Source of the DNA: Cavia porcellus
Lineage: Eukaryota > Chordata > Mammalia > Rodentia > Caviidae
DNA: 64,000 bases
Direction: 5' to 3'
Assembly (NCBI RefSeq): GCF_034190915.1
Contig: NW_026947502.1
Location: 31,898,785-31,962,784 of the forward strand
A model generated the notes under the pieces. The model worked only from the letters and a program-made list of their open reading frames with translations. It had not been told where the DNA came from and did no database searches. Every line of letters begins with the position of its first letter. Positions within the stretch are counted from its first letter, which is position 1. The position numbers and the translations under genes were made by a program. Positions 24,600 to 36,020 of this stretch are shown piece after piece.

Positions 24600-25550
24600 T
24601 CAGCTTGGTGCCAGGCCTGGTAGGGAGCTCTTTGAGGCCAGGGAGCCCCTTGGAATGCTACCCTTGTCCCTGGGTCTGACAGGAAGCTCATTTGGGTGAG
24701 AACAGGTGACAGGCAGGTCTTAAAAGCACAGGGTTAAATATTTACATTAGGCAAAGATGAGGGTTAAGTGCCTGAGGCAGGCAGAGAGAGGAGGGAGAGA
24801 GCTAGGCAATGGCTGCTGGCATCCTGGGAGTCTGAGAGAGCTGCAGGAAGGGGAGCATCTCTGGGGCACTGGTGGTGGTGGTGGTGCTGAGCTGAAGTCA
24901 GGCTGCATCTCCTGTGAGAAGGGCAGAATGTGTGGCAGCCAGGAATGTGGGAGCCACATAGTTTTGTGTAATTAGGTCGGCTCCTCTGCAGCGGCTGCAA
25001 TTAGCTGCAGGCTAGAGACAGGACTTCCTGTGGCCAAGGCCACTTCTGCACCTGGGACGGCTTACCTGGGCTCCTGCTGTCCAGGTTTGGGCCTCATGCA
25101 TTTCCAGCAGGGACAGCAAGACACAGGTGGGCTGTTGGGACTACAGAGTCACAGCAGGAGGAGAGGGTTGTCCTGGCTCCCCTCCTGCCACTCATCCCTT
25201 TTTACATCCTCTCTAAGGCCCAGCTGGAGCAGCCACACCTGCTCCTTTACCTGTCATAGAGCTGCTTCTAAGGTTTTCTTGCTGTTGATGCCTGTGTTTA
25301 GGACTGTCAGCCTCTCAGGGGTGATCTGAACCCATGACTGCCAGGAAATGTCTTGTACACTTTCTCCCACAGGGAGCTCCATGGTAGTAGTATTCTGAGA
25401 ATTTGGCATTCAGAGGAGCCCAGCCTATGCTGCCTTAGTGAAAAATGTCCGAAACAAGATGATCAGTGCTGCCACTTTCTCTGTGTTCAGGAAATACTAC
25501 TTGTCTAATTTTATTCCAACAAGAACCATCACTGTCCTTGTGTTTATTGG
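24600..25550. other. Unique sequence, no gene recognised
   Basis: Contains a short (GGT)n patch at about 24,868-24,884. The stretch 24,960-25,020 is repeat-free with TAATTAG and CAATTAG homeodomain-like words and could be conserved non-coding DNA. No gene is visible. Confidence 0.45.
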
Positions 25551-25559
25551 TCCTTCCTG

Positions 25560-25760
25560 TCCCTGTCTTAAAATCATGACATAGTAGATGTGACAACTTG
25601 GAAGCAGCAGTATAATTATTTCCACTTTGCAGACAGGAAAAAACAGAGGTTGGAGAGCTGAGATGCGTCCTCAGAACCACTGATGGGCCGAGGGACACCA
25701 CGCTCAGCCTTCCACATCTCAGCTGAGGTGGAACCTGGGGTGCAATCTGAGTCCCTCCCA
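25560..25760 (-). repeat. MIR SINE fragment
   Basis: 'ataattatttccactttgca', then 'gacaggaaaaaacagagg' and 'ttggagagctgag' match the reverse MIR core (cccattttacagatgaggaaactgagg). The outer parts are too diverged to place. Confidence 0.55.
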
Positions 25761-27810
25761 CACATCAGGCTGGAAGTGGAATAGTTACTGGTGGCTGTAG
25801 TGTGGGGAGGAGAAGTCACATAGCACCCATAGAAAGGCAGCAATGTGCTGCGTGAGCTGGGGCTCAGTGATGTGTGTCAAGGTGGCTGCCTAACCTCTTG
25901 GGCTCCTCATTATCTAGGCTGGACTGAGTCCCTGGTTCCTCCATCTTGCACTCTATCCCAGAGCTTGAACGTGGTTTGAAAACTCTGGGAGGAACAGCCC
26001 CAGTAACCACCTAGGAACCCCAGGACAGTGACTGTACCACCATTTACTGTGTCCAGCACAAGTTCCTTGGGCATGAGGCATAGAGCCTCCAGATGTCACG
26101 GGAACAGGGGGATTGATGGACCACCAGGCAATAAATGTGTGGTGTCTGATATGTGCTTGGCTTGAGTAAGTGTTTATGTGGCGTTAGTGGACATTATTAT
26201 TATTTTAACATTACTTTAAAGAATAAGAAAGTGCTCTATGGGGTGAACACTTTGGACTAGACCTGGACTCAGAAGATAGCACTCCATGCATTGTAGGTGT
26301 CCTTTGCTATGGATTCCTCACCCCTGATTCTGCATGCCTGATAGACCTAGGCTGTCTTCAGTAGCAGTGAAACTCCAGTTGAGACTCATCCTTGACTGTA
26401 GTGATTTTCTACAAAGTAACTACCAACAGCAAGTGAGCTAACATTGAATTACTATTCCTAAGGGAGCAGAGTGAGCTTCCAGGAAGCCTCTGGTCACAGC
26501 ATTTTAGTCACCTGATCAGTACATAACCTTGTCCTTTGTGTGTTTCTATTCAAGCACCTTGTTTAGTACTTTATTGATTCATTAATATTGAACTTAGGGG
26601 CAATAGTGTTGTAACTCATGCTTGGATGAGATTTACCTAGCATACATTTTCTCTGTAAGGCACATTGCAACTGTCTTGTACTTTGGAATCCTGGGGACAT
26701 TTAGGAGCACTTTGGCATGATGCTTGGGGCCTTCTTAAACAGTGACATCATCAGCAATCCCCACAAAAACAAGACATGGCATCATGTGGCAGAAAAGATA
26801 CTTGTTTACAGTAGGAGCTAAAACAGGCAGAGCACTTTGGCTTGCTAGACAAATGTGCACATTAGGTGACTCAAATTTTTTACTAACGCCTGCAAATGAC
26901 CATGGAAGCATCATTGGTATTGATTTGGGGGATTACAAATAAAGTTTAGTGACTGTGAAAATTTATAAATATGGATTCTGCAAATAATGAGGATTGGTTG
27001 CATATGGTAGACAAACCAAACTTTCTGGTCCAGCCAATCTGTGGGGGTGACTCATAGTTGGAAGGTGGCAAATGGTACTTCTGAGCTACAGCAAATACAC
27101 AGGACAGGGAGGTCCTCTAAAGGCTCTAGGGCCAGCTGCTGGCCCAGTCCCAAGCAGAAGGGGCCTGGTGAGCCTTGTCTATAGTGATTTGATGGGTTTT
27201 CCACACACAGCACTTCAGCTGTTTATGGCAGTGTGTTTATGTGGGTGGGAGGGATGGATTCAGTTTTCCCCTTTGGACATATTTTGAATCCATAAACAAG
27301 AAGAAACTTATCTTTACAGGCTTTGCGCTTTGTGTGGCTCCTGTGAATCCTGACCCTAAAGGTTCCACGGGGCACTGGCAGAGGTGGCACAGCATTCAAG
27401 TGCTCATGCAGCCAGGTAGGATCTTGAGTATTTGTGCAAAGGAATAAGAACGGCAACAGGGTGATGGGGTTTTCCTAGTAGAGTCCAGTCAGGCTTGGGC
27501 CCAAGCCGGAAGGAGAGGCAGGGTGGGAGGAGGCTGAGAAGGAGTGACACAGCCTCCTCCACCACCCCGTCTCTCAGGCCTCTTGGCAGATTTACCTGTA
27601 ACCCATGAGTCCTCTGTGGGTTGAGTGTGAGGCGATGGAGGGTCCCTGGGTTCCAGCCACCTCAGGTTCCAGGTGGTAGGTGTGGTCCAAAGAGGGGAGG
27701 CAGTGTCACTGGGATGGCCTGTGCAGAAGCCCCTCATCAAGGTAGGAAGAATTTGTTCCCTTCCTTTGTTAGGCACTGCCATCACTCCTGTGAACAGATT
27801 CCGAACTTAG
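25761..27810. other. Unique sequence, no gene recognised
   Basis: Short frames only. The stretch 26.7-27.0 kb may hold a worn DNA transposon or LINE piece, but I cannot name it. Confidence 0.45.
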
Positions 27811-27814
27811 ACTG

Positions 27815-28010
27815 TAGAATCAGAGTGCCAGGTTTAGAATCTTGGCTTGGTCATTTATGGGTTGTGTGGCCATGTAACTTCCCTTCTCTGGGTCTCATCT
27901 TGTTTAAGACGTGAACAATCATAACTGTTACTCAAAGTTTTACTAAATATTACAGATAATACTTGAAAAATACTTTGAATATTATCTGGCATAAGATAAG
28001 AGCTATCTCT
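27815..28010 (+). repeat. MIR SINE, nearly full length
   Basis: In order: 'cagagtgccaggtttagaat', 'cttggcttggtcatttatgg', 'gttgtgtggccatgtaactt', 'ctctgggtctcatcttg', then the AT-rich tail ending near 'aatattatctggcataa'. These are the MIR words from 5' to 3'. Confidence 0.85.
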
Positions 28011-28074
28011 ACTGGGCTGCTAGGTAAAAAAAGATAAGAGCTATCAATTCATAAAATTTATAAATTTGTTTTGT

Positions 28075-28170
28075 AATCTGGGGCAGGTTGCCCTTGTTAT
28101 GGCTCAGTTTTGTCATCTATAGCTGGGATAGTTAATGACACTTGCCACAAGGAGTTGTGATGCTGCAGTG
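28075..28170 (+). repeat. MIR SINE fragment
   Basis: 'aatctggggcaggttgccc', 'ggctcagttttgtcatctat' and 'acacttgccacaaggagttg' repeat the MIR core words a second time, directly downstream of the fuller copy. Confidence 0.65.
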
Positions 28171-31100
28171 TGACGAATCTGAGTTGAAAATACATAACAA
28201 ACTAAACTTTAAAAGTCTAACTGTGAATTCAGTTGTTGTTATTGTCACTAATTTCATAATACTGTGTTCCATTCAGTCTCTATTCTGGGTTCAAATGAGG
28301 TGCAGGGAACCCCAGGAAGGATAGGCCAGGAGGCAGGGAAATGAGTGGACTGTTGAGGTCCCATTCTGGTGAGGTAAGTGGTTACTTTTGGGCTTTACTT
28401 GACAGAGACCCAAGACAGCCAGCGGCAGGTCCCAGGAACAAGCGGGGAGCTGTTCTGTGCTCCCAAACCCTTCCCGTGAGGAGCCTGCTTTCCCTCCTGT
28501 AGGGACTTGGCGTCCAGGCCACTTCCAGGGGCTCCTTCTCGAGCCTTCCTCTCTGGCATCTGGGCAGATGTTTGGCCATGGGCACTGCCAAGCAGTGGGA
28601 ATGCCTTTCAGAAGAAACGCGTGTGTGCAGAAAATCCCCTCCTCAGGTTCCTTGAGAAGGCTTGGGATAGACTTCACAGGAAGCGTCAGCACAATTTTCT
28701 AATCAAGTTGAAGTCCATGGCCCGTAGTTAGAAACAATAAGTGAAATGCAATTTGATCCAGCACTTTGCCTGAGCCTCCATTTCTGGAAGTGGGTGTGGG
28801 TAAGAAGCGGGTCTTTCTGAGGGAAGAACTTGACCCCTGACCCAGGCCATTTTAGCCCCCAGCCCCACCGTCAGCTTGCAGGGGTGGGACTCTAGGACTT
28901 TATTTTAGGTAATCATTGCAAATCCTGATTTTGATCTGTTGGGTCAAAGTCCACACTTCTCTGTAAATCAATGCACACTATTAAGTTGACTTTGTTTTTT
29001 CTCTTTCCAGCGCCTTCTACCTACTATGCTTAGAGTTTAGTCTTGGAGATCATTGTTTAATCAATATTAAACCATTCGCATAGTTTAAGTGTTTACTTAT
29101 GTGCTTTGAATCATTGCTTGCAGTAAGAACAAGTGATGCCCCTAATCTGCCTTCACTACACTCCCCAATACCCTAATTATGTAATTTAGAAAAGAACATT
29201 TCCTGACAGCAGTTTCTCAGTGCACAGCAACAAATGCCGACTGGGGACCAGCCCAAACAACCCCATAATAGCTAGCACATGGAGCTTGCTGCCTTGGTCC
29301 AAGCAGCCCTGGCTTGGGGCGGGCACTCGTCCCTTTGGGTTAAGGGTTTCAAATGATGGCATATTAGTGCCAGTAGAAGTAATTCCACATGAAAGGAGCT
29401 GAAGCTAATAGCCCATCTTCAGTCTCTCTTAGTTTGCAGAATAGGCACTCACTGCAAATTGTTACCGACCCAGACAGTCCAGAATGGATATCTCACCCAG
29501 CCTGTGAGATTGACGCAGCCAAAGATGTGTCTTAGAGGCCAAGGTTTAGACCAAATGATTCCTTGTGGCCTTGCCAAATCCTGCATCTCTGGTCTGGAGG
29601 TTGGTCCTGCACATCTCTAATATTTCCCTATTGGTGCTGGGGGAATTAGCTGCTGGGTGTCTGTTTGGCAGAATCCGTAGTTTCATGTATACCTTCTACC
29701 TTATATACCTTCTACTGCTGTAGCTGTTTTGGACAGAAGGGACCCTACATTGCCTTTTTCCTCATTAGCCTGCTGATGTAGGGGTCCAAGCATCTCAAGC
29801 CCACTGTGGCCATGTATAGAGCCTGGTTTGGCCATCTCTGATTGCATGAAGCCTATGTGCTCCCTATGCCAGTGGCTTCCATGCAGGGATGGAGGATGAC
29901 TTTTTTTGCCCCCCTCCCCACAGAGACCTCAGTCTGACAAATATTCCACTGCCATAGAAACCCAGGGGGTAGTCTTGGGGTCTCACCTGTCTCAGAGGGG
30001 TGGTATTACTTGGGCCACCCTTCAACAACCCCTCTTATTGGGCAGATTCTGGGAGCTGTGGGTCTCTGTTTGCACATAGTCATCCAGCCGCCTGGGGCTT
30101 GAAGGTCCCAGAGGAAGGATAGGGGACAAATGAGGAGCAAATGGAGCTGCTGTGGAAATTTTAATTTGGCTGTGAATCTCAAGCCAGTGCGTTAGCCTTT
30201 CTAGAAGCCCAGTTGCTATGGTGATGGAAGCGGTGCCAATTTCGAGAGTTGTTTTTGTGGTTAGAGTGCCTGTCTTTAGACAAAGAGAGTGAGGCCAACC
30301 CAATAGCCTCAGTCCTGCTTCTCTTCCAAGGTTTGGATATTGTCAAGCACTGGCCTCAGGAGGAGAGTGACAGTCTATCAGAGTGGCTATTTTGCCTTAC
30401 CTTATTCTAGGGCTCCAGCAGCTTGGCTGAGAAGGCAGGTCATCTGGCATTCCAAGAGAGAACCCACAGGTGGGCTTACCCATGGAGAAAAGGCTGTTCA
30501 GTTATGGCAGAAATTGGAATTTAAAAATTTCTCTGTCTTGGGACAAATTCACGATAAAATATCCTTTATGGAGCCTCCTGCCACCCGGATCCTGGCTGTG
30601 GGCCCGCAAGGGTCTGCTCCTTCAGGCCACATTTTGATTTGGGCCTCCAATATTAGCCCTCCTCCACAGCCCCCAAATTTCCTAAGTGACGAAATGGAGG
30701 CCTTTTCTGTAGCTGGGGTGCTTGTGTAGCTCGTTAATTCTCAAAGTGTTTTACAAATATTTATCCACCTTAGGTCATTTGCAAACCTAACCCCTGTCAT
30801 CCCACCTTAAGCTGTCCCCTTCAGCTTGGTTGCCCAAAATGAAGTCAGAAGCCTTGGACTGGGAATTCCACATGGGTGGATTTTGCAAAGCTGTCCCACA
30901 TGGTTTGTTTATTTCTCTAGTCTGCCCTTCTTAGAGTTCCAGAGTATGTCAGGGCCGCCCAGTCCAGACATGCAAAGCCCTTTGCCCTCCCTGCTAGAGG
31001 TGAGAGCATTTTATTTATGAATTCATTTTAAATCACTTTTCAAATCACTTTTAATCAAATTAATACTCTTGCTCCAGGATTATGTCAAAGCATTAGAATA

Positions 31101-31429
31101 AAGAGGCTATTAGTAGGAGCGAGGTTCTGGGGGACAGGTAGGCAGCTCCCCCTTGACTGACTTTCCCAGCTGCATGACAAGTAGAGAAGAGGTCTATTTT
31201 GTGCTGCTCTCTGAGGTCCCTGAAGTGAGTGTATCTTGGAGAATTGGAGGAAGGTCTCTGGGAACTGGAGGCCTGAGTCCTCCCCAGGGGTGGCTGCATG
31301 CTGAATGTTAGTGATATTTTCCCTAACACTCACCCAGATGATTTCTGGGCTCCTGCCCTACCCCATCTTCACAGCAGCCCACCACCCTGAGCCGTAGCAG
31401 GGTCAGCTGGCCTCAAAGTCACCCAACCT
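28171..31429. other. Repeat-poor unique sequence
   Basis: I see no SINE or LINE here and no gene. A good acceptor-like pyrimidine tract ends with AG at about 29,010, but the sequence after it has stops in all frames within a short distance. An RFX X-box-like word lies at 30,212-30,225. A 129-codon plus frame (30,340-30,729) has no recognisable domain. The lack of transposons suggests constraint or selection against insertion. Confidence 0.45.
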
Positions 31430-34400
31430 GAATTTGCATTGACTGCCAGTCTCAGAATTTCTGACTAATGAAGGCTGACCCCTGGTGAATTTTCAGAAGC
31501 CACAACTTGCCTGCACCAAGCTTGTTCAGTTGATAAGATAGGCCTTTGTGTAGAGCAGGCAAGAGGGGAGCAGCTTCAATAAGGTCCCCGATCAAGGTGA
31601 TACCAATCATTTGGGCTAATGTTTGCCAAATAAATAGACTCATTAGGAAGGGCTATAAAAGTCCGATAAGATTCTTCTAATTATCCCCCAAAGCACAAAT
31701 TCTTAGAGTTTCATTTAGCATAATAGGAGATGTGGAGAAATGAGGGGTCAATGTGACGAATGAATTTTTTTTTTTTTTAGTAAAGGCTTCAACCCTACAA
31801 GTGACACATCTAGTGTTACATATTTGCTTTTGTAAAAAGCACCAAACACAAATTGCCGAACACAAGAAAAAAAGACAATGACATATTTTAGGTTACTATT
31901 TCACCTTTGGAAATCAATATATAAGCCATTAAAACTACATTTTTCCATGAATGATAAGTGTAATTACCTTTCTCTTGCCATAAAAACTTATCCTTATTAA
32001 ATGTAAATATTTAAAAATGATTGAAATATATTTGAAGGGCACTTTATAGCTTGATTTTATATGCTGACATCTGGGTTGCCTTTCCTAAAACACTCTGTTT
32101 CTTGGAGAGTTATTAAATTAATATTTTGAAAGGACTAACACTAGACTTGTTCCTTGTTTCAATTTTAATTTCGTACATATTTAGATTTACTGGGAACTTA
32201 GAGTTTTTACGTGTAGCTAATGCATCGTTATATTTGCGGAGCTTGTCCACATAGAAGCTATGGTGTTATTTACAGAGGGAATCTTTAAACAATTGGAAAC
32301 TCTTTCTTTGCATTTATTTTGTACCCCTGCAAAGCATAGAGTATAGAAATCAAGATTCCAAGATTCTTGCCTGTAAATGTTTAATTTTCCAATTCTTCTT
32401 TAGAGCAGGAAGATTGTTTTAAATATTTACTTTACTTTTAGTTGTGTATCATTTCAGATAATGAATACGCGATCAGTTTTTTTTTTTTTTTTTTGTAGAT
32501 CTGTTGTATGTTACTTAATTTAACTCTGAGAAAGACAAAGAGTGAAATAATTTGTTTCAGCTTCACTCTTTGGGAGAAATTTCTTTCTTTAAAAATTTGT
32601 ATTTTTTAATTGCTTCATTCCATCTTTATTTATGAAGAGGTTAGATTGCTCCATTTTGTGTGTGTATGTGTGTATTTTGCTTTTGAGAGAATTAGAGACA
32701 TTAATAGAAAGTCTAATTGAAAATACAAGTTTTGCTAGCATACTTAATTCCAGATGGCAAAAAGACTTTGCTCAAAAATGTGCAAGAATTTAATACGAGT
32801 AGCTCAAATATTTTTTTTTCATGATAAACAAATATTTCTGGGATGGATGTACTCCTGAGCTCTACATAGGAAAGCAACCAACCATGCAAGCCGTGCTGGG
32901 CTAACCTTCAAACCCTCTTTACTCTTTTTCTTTCACTATGTTAAATCCTTGAGATGTGTAAAGATGTTATGATAGGCAGTGGGTCAAATAATCTGCACAT
33001 GTAGCTTTTTATAAAATTGTCTTTGCAAAGGAAAAATTTTCTTCAAATAAATCCCCCCAAATAAATGGTTTATAAAAACAAAATTCTATTTGTTTTGAAA
33101 TTGCACACAAGAAACCATGTAATAACAATATCTGTCTTTATTTGAGTTCCGCCAGAGAAAAGAAATTTACCTATAGTCAGCGAGTTCCCTCGTGATAAGC
33201 CTTTAAAAAAATAGCCTCTTGGGAGAAAATAAACATCAAAGAAATATAGATATTTGTAATGAGGCACCTTCACTCACTCGTCCAGGGGGATCGTTTAATC
33301 TTTGTTTTCTTCTCCCCTTTCTGTGGTTTTTTCTTTCTTTATAATTCTGTTCATACAAATTCACAAACCTATGCATTTTAGAATTTTTTTCTTTTCATCA
33401 CAGATATTTCTTAAATGAGCAAATGTGCCATTTCTCCCCATGCAAAGTGAAATTTTTAAACAAATCTTGAAACTTTTTTTTTTGCCAGAACTCTTGGCAA
33501 AAAGTCTGGAGTTTGGGGGCATGTTCACAGTGCCACTGGAGGTGAACAGACAAATGGGGGGACGCGCGGCGCTAGCCGCCAGTGACTTGGGAATTTTTCA
33601 GGAGGCATATTTTCTTACGTTAATGCCTTTGTAGATTCCATCGACGTTCAGACATCAAAGGGTGTGCAATTAATAATGGACGTCTGGAAGGCCGATCACA
33701 TGCTTCCGATGTTAAAGTGGTGAACGACAGGAAAATCTGCCGTGGTCAGGTATTAGCTGTAATCATTTTAAAACAACAGCATCGAAGGCTTCTCTTTTGT
33801 GCCTGTGCTTTCCGAAAGGCAGAGGCATACATGCAAAAGGTTCCTGCAGACGCCTTCCTTCTGTGGATGAGTGAGTAATAAATGATCTGTGGACCCGAAT
33901 TGCCAGTGTTGACTCAGATAACCTTAATTTCTTCAATAAATGTAAGCTTAATTTTGTGTGAATTTTTCCTCTACACGGACACATGGCAGCCAACAGTTGT
34001 ATTATTTGAGTCTTCAGTGAATTCTTGAAGGTTTGCTCTTTATTTGTTTGCATTTTCCAAAATAAATGTTTTCTAGTACTAGGGTAATAGGAACTTTCTG
34101 ATTGCTGGAATTGAAGGCGTCCTTACGGTTATTTATTTCCTCTCTTTTATGGTAGACTGTTTATCTTTTCCAAAGTGATATATGTTACCCAATCCCAAGT
34201 AATATAAGATAGGTAGGTAAGACTGTGTTTAAGCTCAACAAAAATGTTCCAGAGAAATATGGTGCTTTGGGCTCTAAATACTCCAGCAGGTATAAAAACC
34301 TGTAACTTTTTAACAATAATTCTCATTTGAGTAGGTCACAGATAATAAAGGAAAGCTTGTTTCTGGGAAATTAAAAAAATGACATGAGGGAGAAAATATT

Positions 34401-35470
34401 TATTTGCTTTCTACATTGGTCAAATGACTAGTGGATATTAACCTGTAAATAGACAGATGCAACCAATTCTCTTTCATTAACAAATATTGCAATTTTACAA
34501 TAAAGTACATGTATTTAAAAATGTTTACACTTCTGAGACACTAAAATTGTCAGGGCTTGAGCCCACTTTAAATGTTACATTGATATGCTAATCAGTTAAA
34601 GAGAAAAAAAAAAATTCTTGTAAATCTTTAAAGAACCAACTTGAATTTTAAAGGCTGTTCTGCCATTCAGGTAGCCAAAGACCCCATCCACGTTGTGCAT
34701 GGCTCTGTGTCGTTCCCTTTTGACTAAGTCTGCCCAGCCGCCAGCTTTGTTTTCCTTCTAAGCATAAGCAAGATCGGCAGCATGCTTTAAAGTTAATTTG
34801 AAGTAGGGTCTATATTGCCGTCAGCAAATATGTTATAAGCTTATTATTTAATAGTGATTCCTGGGTAAGGCCATCATCCCCTTCCTAAATCCAAATATAA
34901 AAGCTGAAATCGTATTTGTTAAAACTGTCATGTTGAATTTGTGGCCCAGATTGTTTTCCCGAGGCGTGCTGGGCCAGAGCTGAGTGTTGCTCCCAGCTGC
35001 AGACACCCCAGTCCAACAAGGCTGTTCCTGGCCTGGTGGCTGAGCTACTCCGAGCTGCTCAGCCGGCCTGCCTCCCCCAAACAGAGCTGCAGCCCAGCCT
35101 GCTCTGGGCTTTTCCACATTGTAAAATCATTTGATTTATTTGTTTGGTTTGGTTTGGTTTTTTAGAAGCACTGCAGAAATTATTTCCTACTGGCAGAGAG
35201 GGCACTTGATGTTACACTACATTAGTTTCACATCATTAGTTTAGGGTTCTCAAACTTAAAATTGGAAAGTACATGGAAGGCTTCTAGAGACCTCAGTTCT
35301 GACCAGAGCAGAACAAATTAAAGCTGATGGATTCCTTTCGCTGTCTGTAACGTGTGGGGCGATACATCATAAAGTGCTGTGGCATTGCTGAGGGGTTCCC
35401 TCTGTCAGCTAAGGAATTTGGTGGTAGGAAATGTTATTTATAAAGAGGAAAAATTCCACTGTTACCATTC
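31430..35470. promoter_or_regulatory. Candidate block of conserved non-coding elements
   Basis: About 4 kb of AT-rich DNA without any recognisable SINE, L1 or microsatellite apart from T-runs at 31,766-31,779 and 32,477-32,494. It has many TAAT/ATTA homeodomain-type cores and octamer-like ATGCAAAT-type words. This composition (AT-rich, transposon-free, next to a CpG island) is typical of enhancer clusters around developmental regulator genes. I cannot measure conservation here, so this is an inference from texture. Confidence 0.4.
33540..33920. promoter_or_regulatory. CpG-retaining element, candidate enhancer core
   Basis: By hand count about 17 CpG dinucleotides fall in 380 bases, though the sequence is not GC-rich enough to be a classical island. 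Five are in the short GC patch at about 33,562-33,580 and the rest are spread singly through moderately AT-rich sequence. Methylated CpGs normally decay, so their survival suggests a region kept unmethylated in the germ line or under sequence constraint. No frame with recognisable homology covers it. Confidence 0.45.
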
Positions 35471-35682
35471 CGGTTTTAAAAAAAAACCACCATAATTTTA
35501 TCGTCACTGCATGTACCAAGAAACCAAGGAGGGGTGCTGATGACAGCCACGACCCCATATCTCTGGGCTGTCCCCCTCACCTCCATCAGCCACTTCCCCT
35601 CAAGACTCTGGCTCTTTACAAGTAATTCAAAACCCGCCCTCGGACAGAGGACAAGCCCCGATTGCACGATCGCGGGGCCCGG

Positions 35683-35693
35683 CCGCCAGAGGG
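35683..35693 (+). promoter_or_regulatory. CTCF-like motif inside the CpG island
   Basis: CCGCCAGAGGG fits the core of the CTCF consensus (CCASYAGRKGGCRS), but the following bases (TTA) do not match the end. CTCF binds such sites to anchor chromatin loops. Weak to moderate match, plus orientation. Confidence 0.35.
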
Positions 35694-35759
35694 TTAGTAG
35701 GGTGCTAGCCCGGCGGGTCTGAGTCCCCGCAGTGATCGGCGCGCAGCTGAGGAGGCTGG

Positions 35760-35946
35760 AGAGGCAGTGCATGCAGCTGGCCTGAGCACCCGCGAGGTGC
35801 GGGGAAAAGAGAGGACACGGGCTCGCTGCTCCCGCCCGCCACTCTGCACCTCTCCCGGCTCGCTCTTCAGTCCCCTGTGGCTCCGTCTTCCAAGCTAGAT
35901 TTCGGCCTCTGCGAGCTGCGGCGTTGGGACCCGGCGTGGCCCTCAG
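35760..35946 (+). other. Possible non-coding first exon ending in a splice donor
   Basis: The sequence ends CTCAG followed by GTGAGC, a near-consensus donor at 35,947. The start is unknown; the value given is a guess inside the island. The ATG at 35,769 opens a frame of only four codons (Met-Gln-Leu-Ala-stop), so an exon here would be 5' untranslated or part of a long non-coding RNA. No matching downstream exon can be identified by eye. Confidence 0.35.
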
Positions 35947-36020
35947 GTGAGCGCTCCCCGAAGCTCTCCTGCCACCTGTTGGCCGCCGGCGGTGCTGACG
36001 CCGCCCGACGAGCAGCGCTT

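Larger units (their letters stand above)
35635..36020. promoter_or_regulatory. CpG island, candidate orphan promoter
   Basis: By hand count about 40 CpG dinucleotides occur in roughly 385 bases, with GC near two thirds, so the observed/expected ratio is close to 1. The flanks drop back to ordinary CpG-poor sequence. CpG islands of this kind in mammals usually mark transcription start sites. A good splice donor (CAG|GTGAGC) lies inside at 35,946/35,947 on the plus strand. The 182-codon minus-strand frame over the island (35,476-36,024) is Arg/Ala/Gly-rich and most likely a by-product of composition. No TATA box is evident. Confidence 0.7.

Noticed and set aside
28995..29015. Splice acceptor after a long pyrimidine tract
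   Set aside because: The AG and tract look good, but the downstream frames close quickly and no donor or partner exon is visible.
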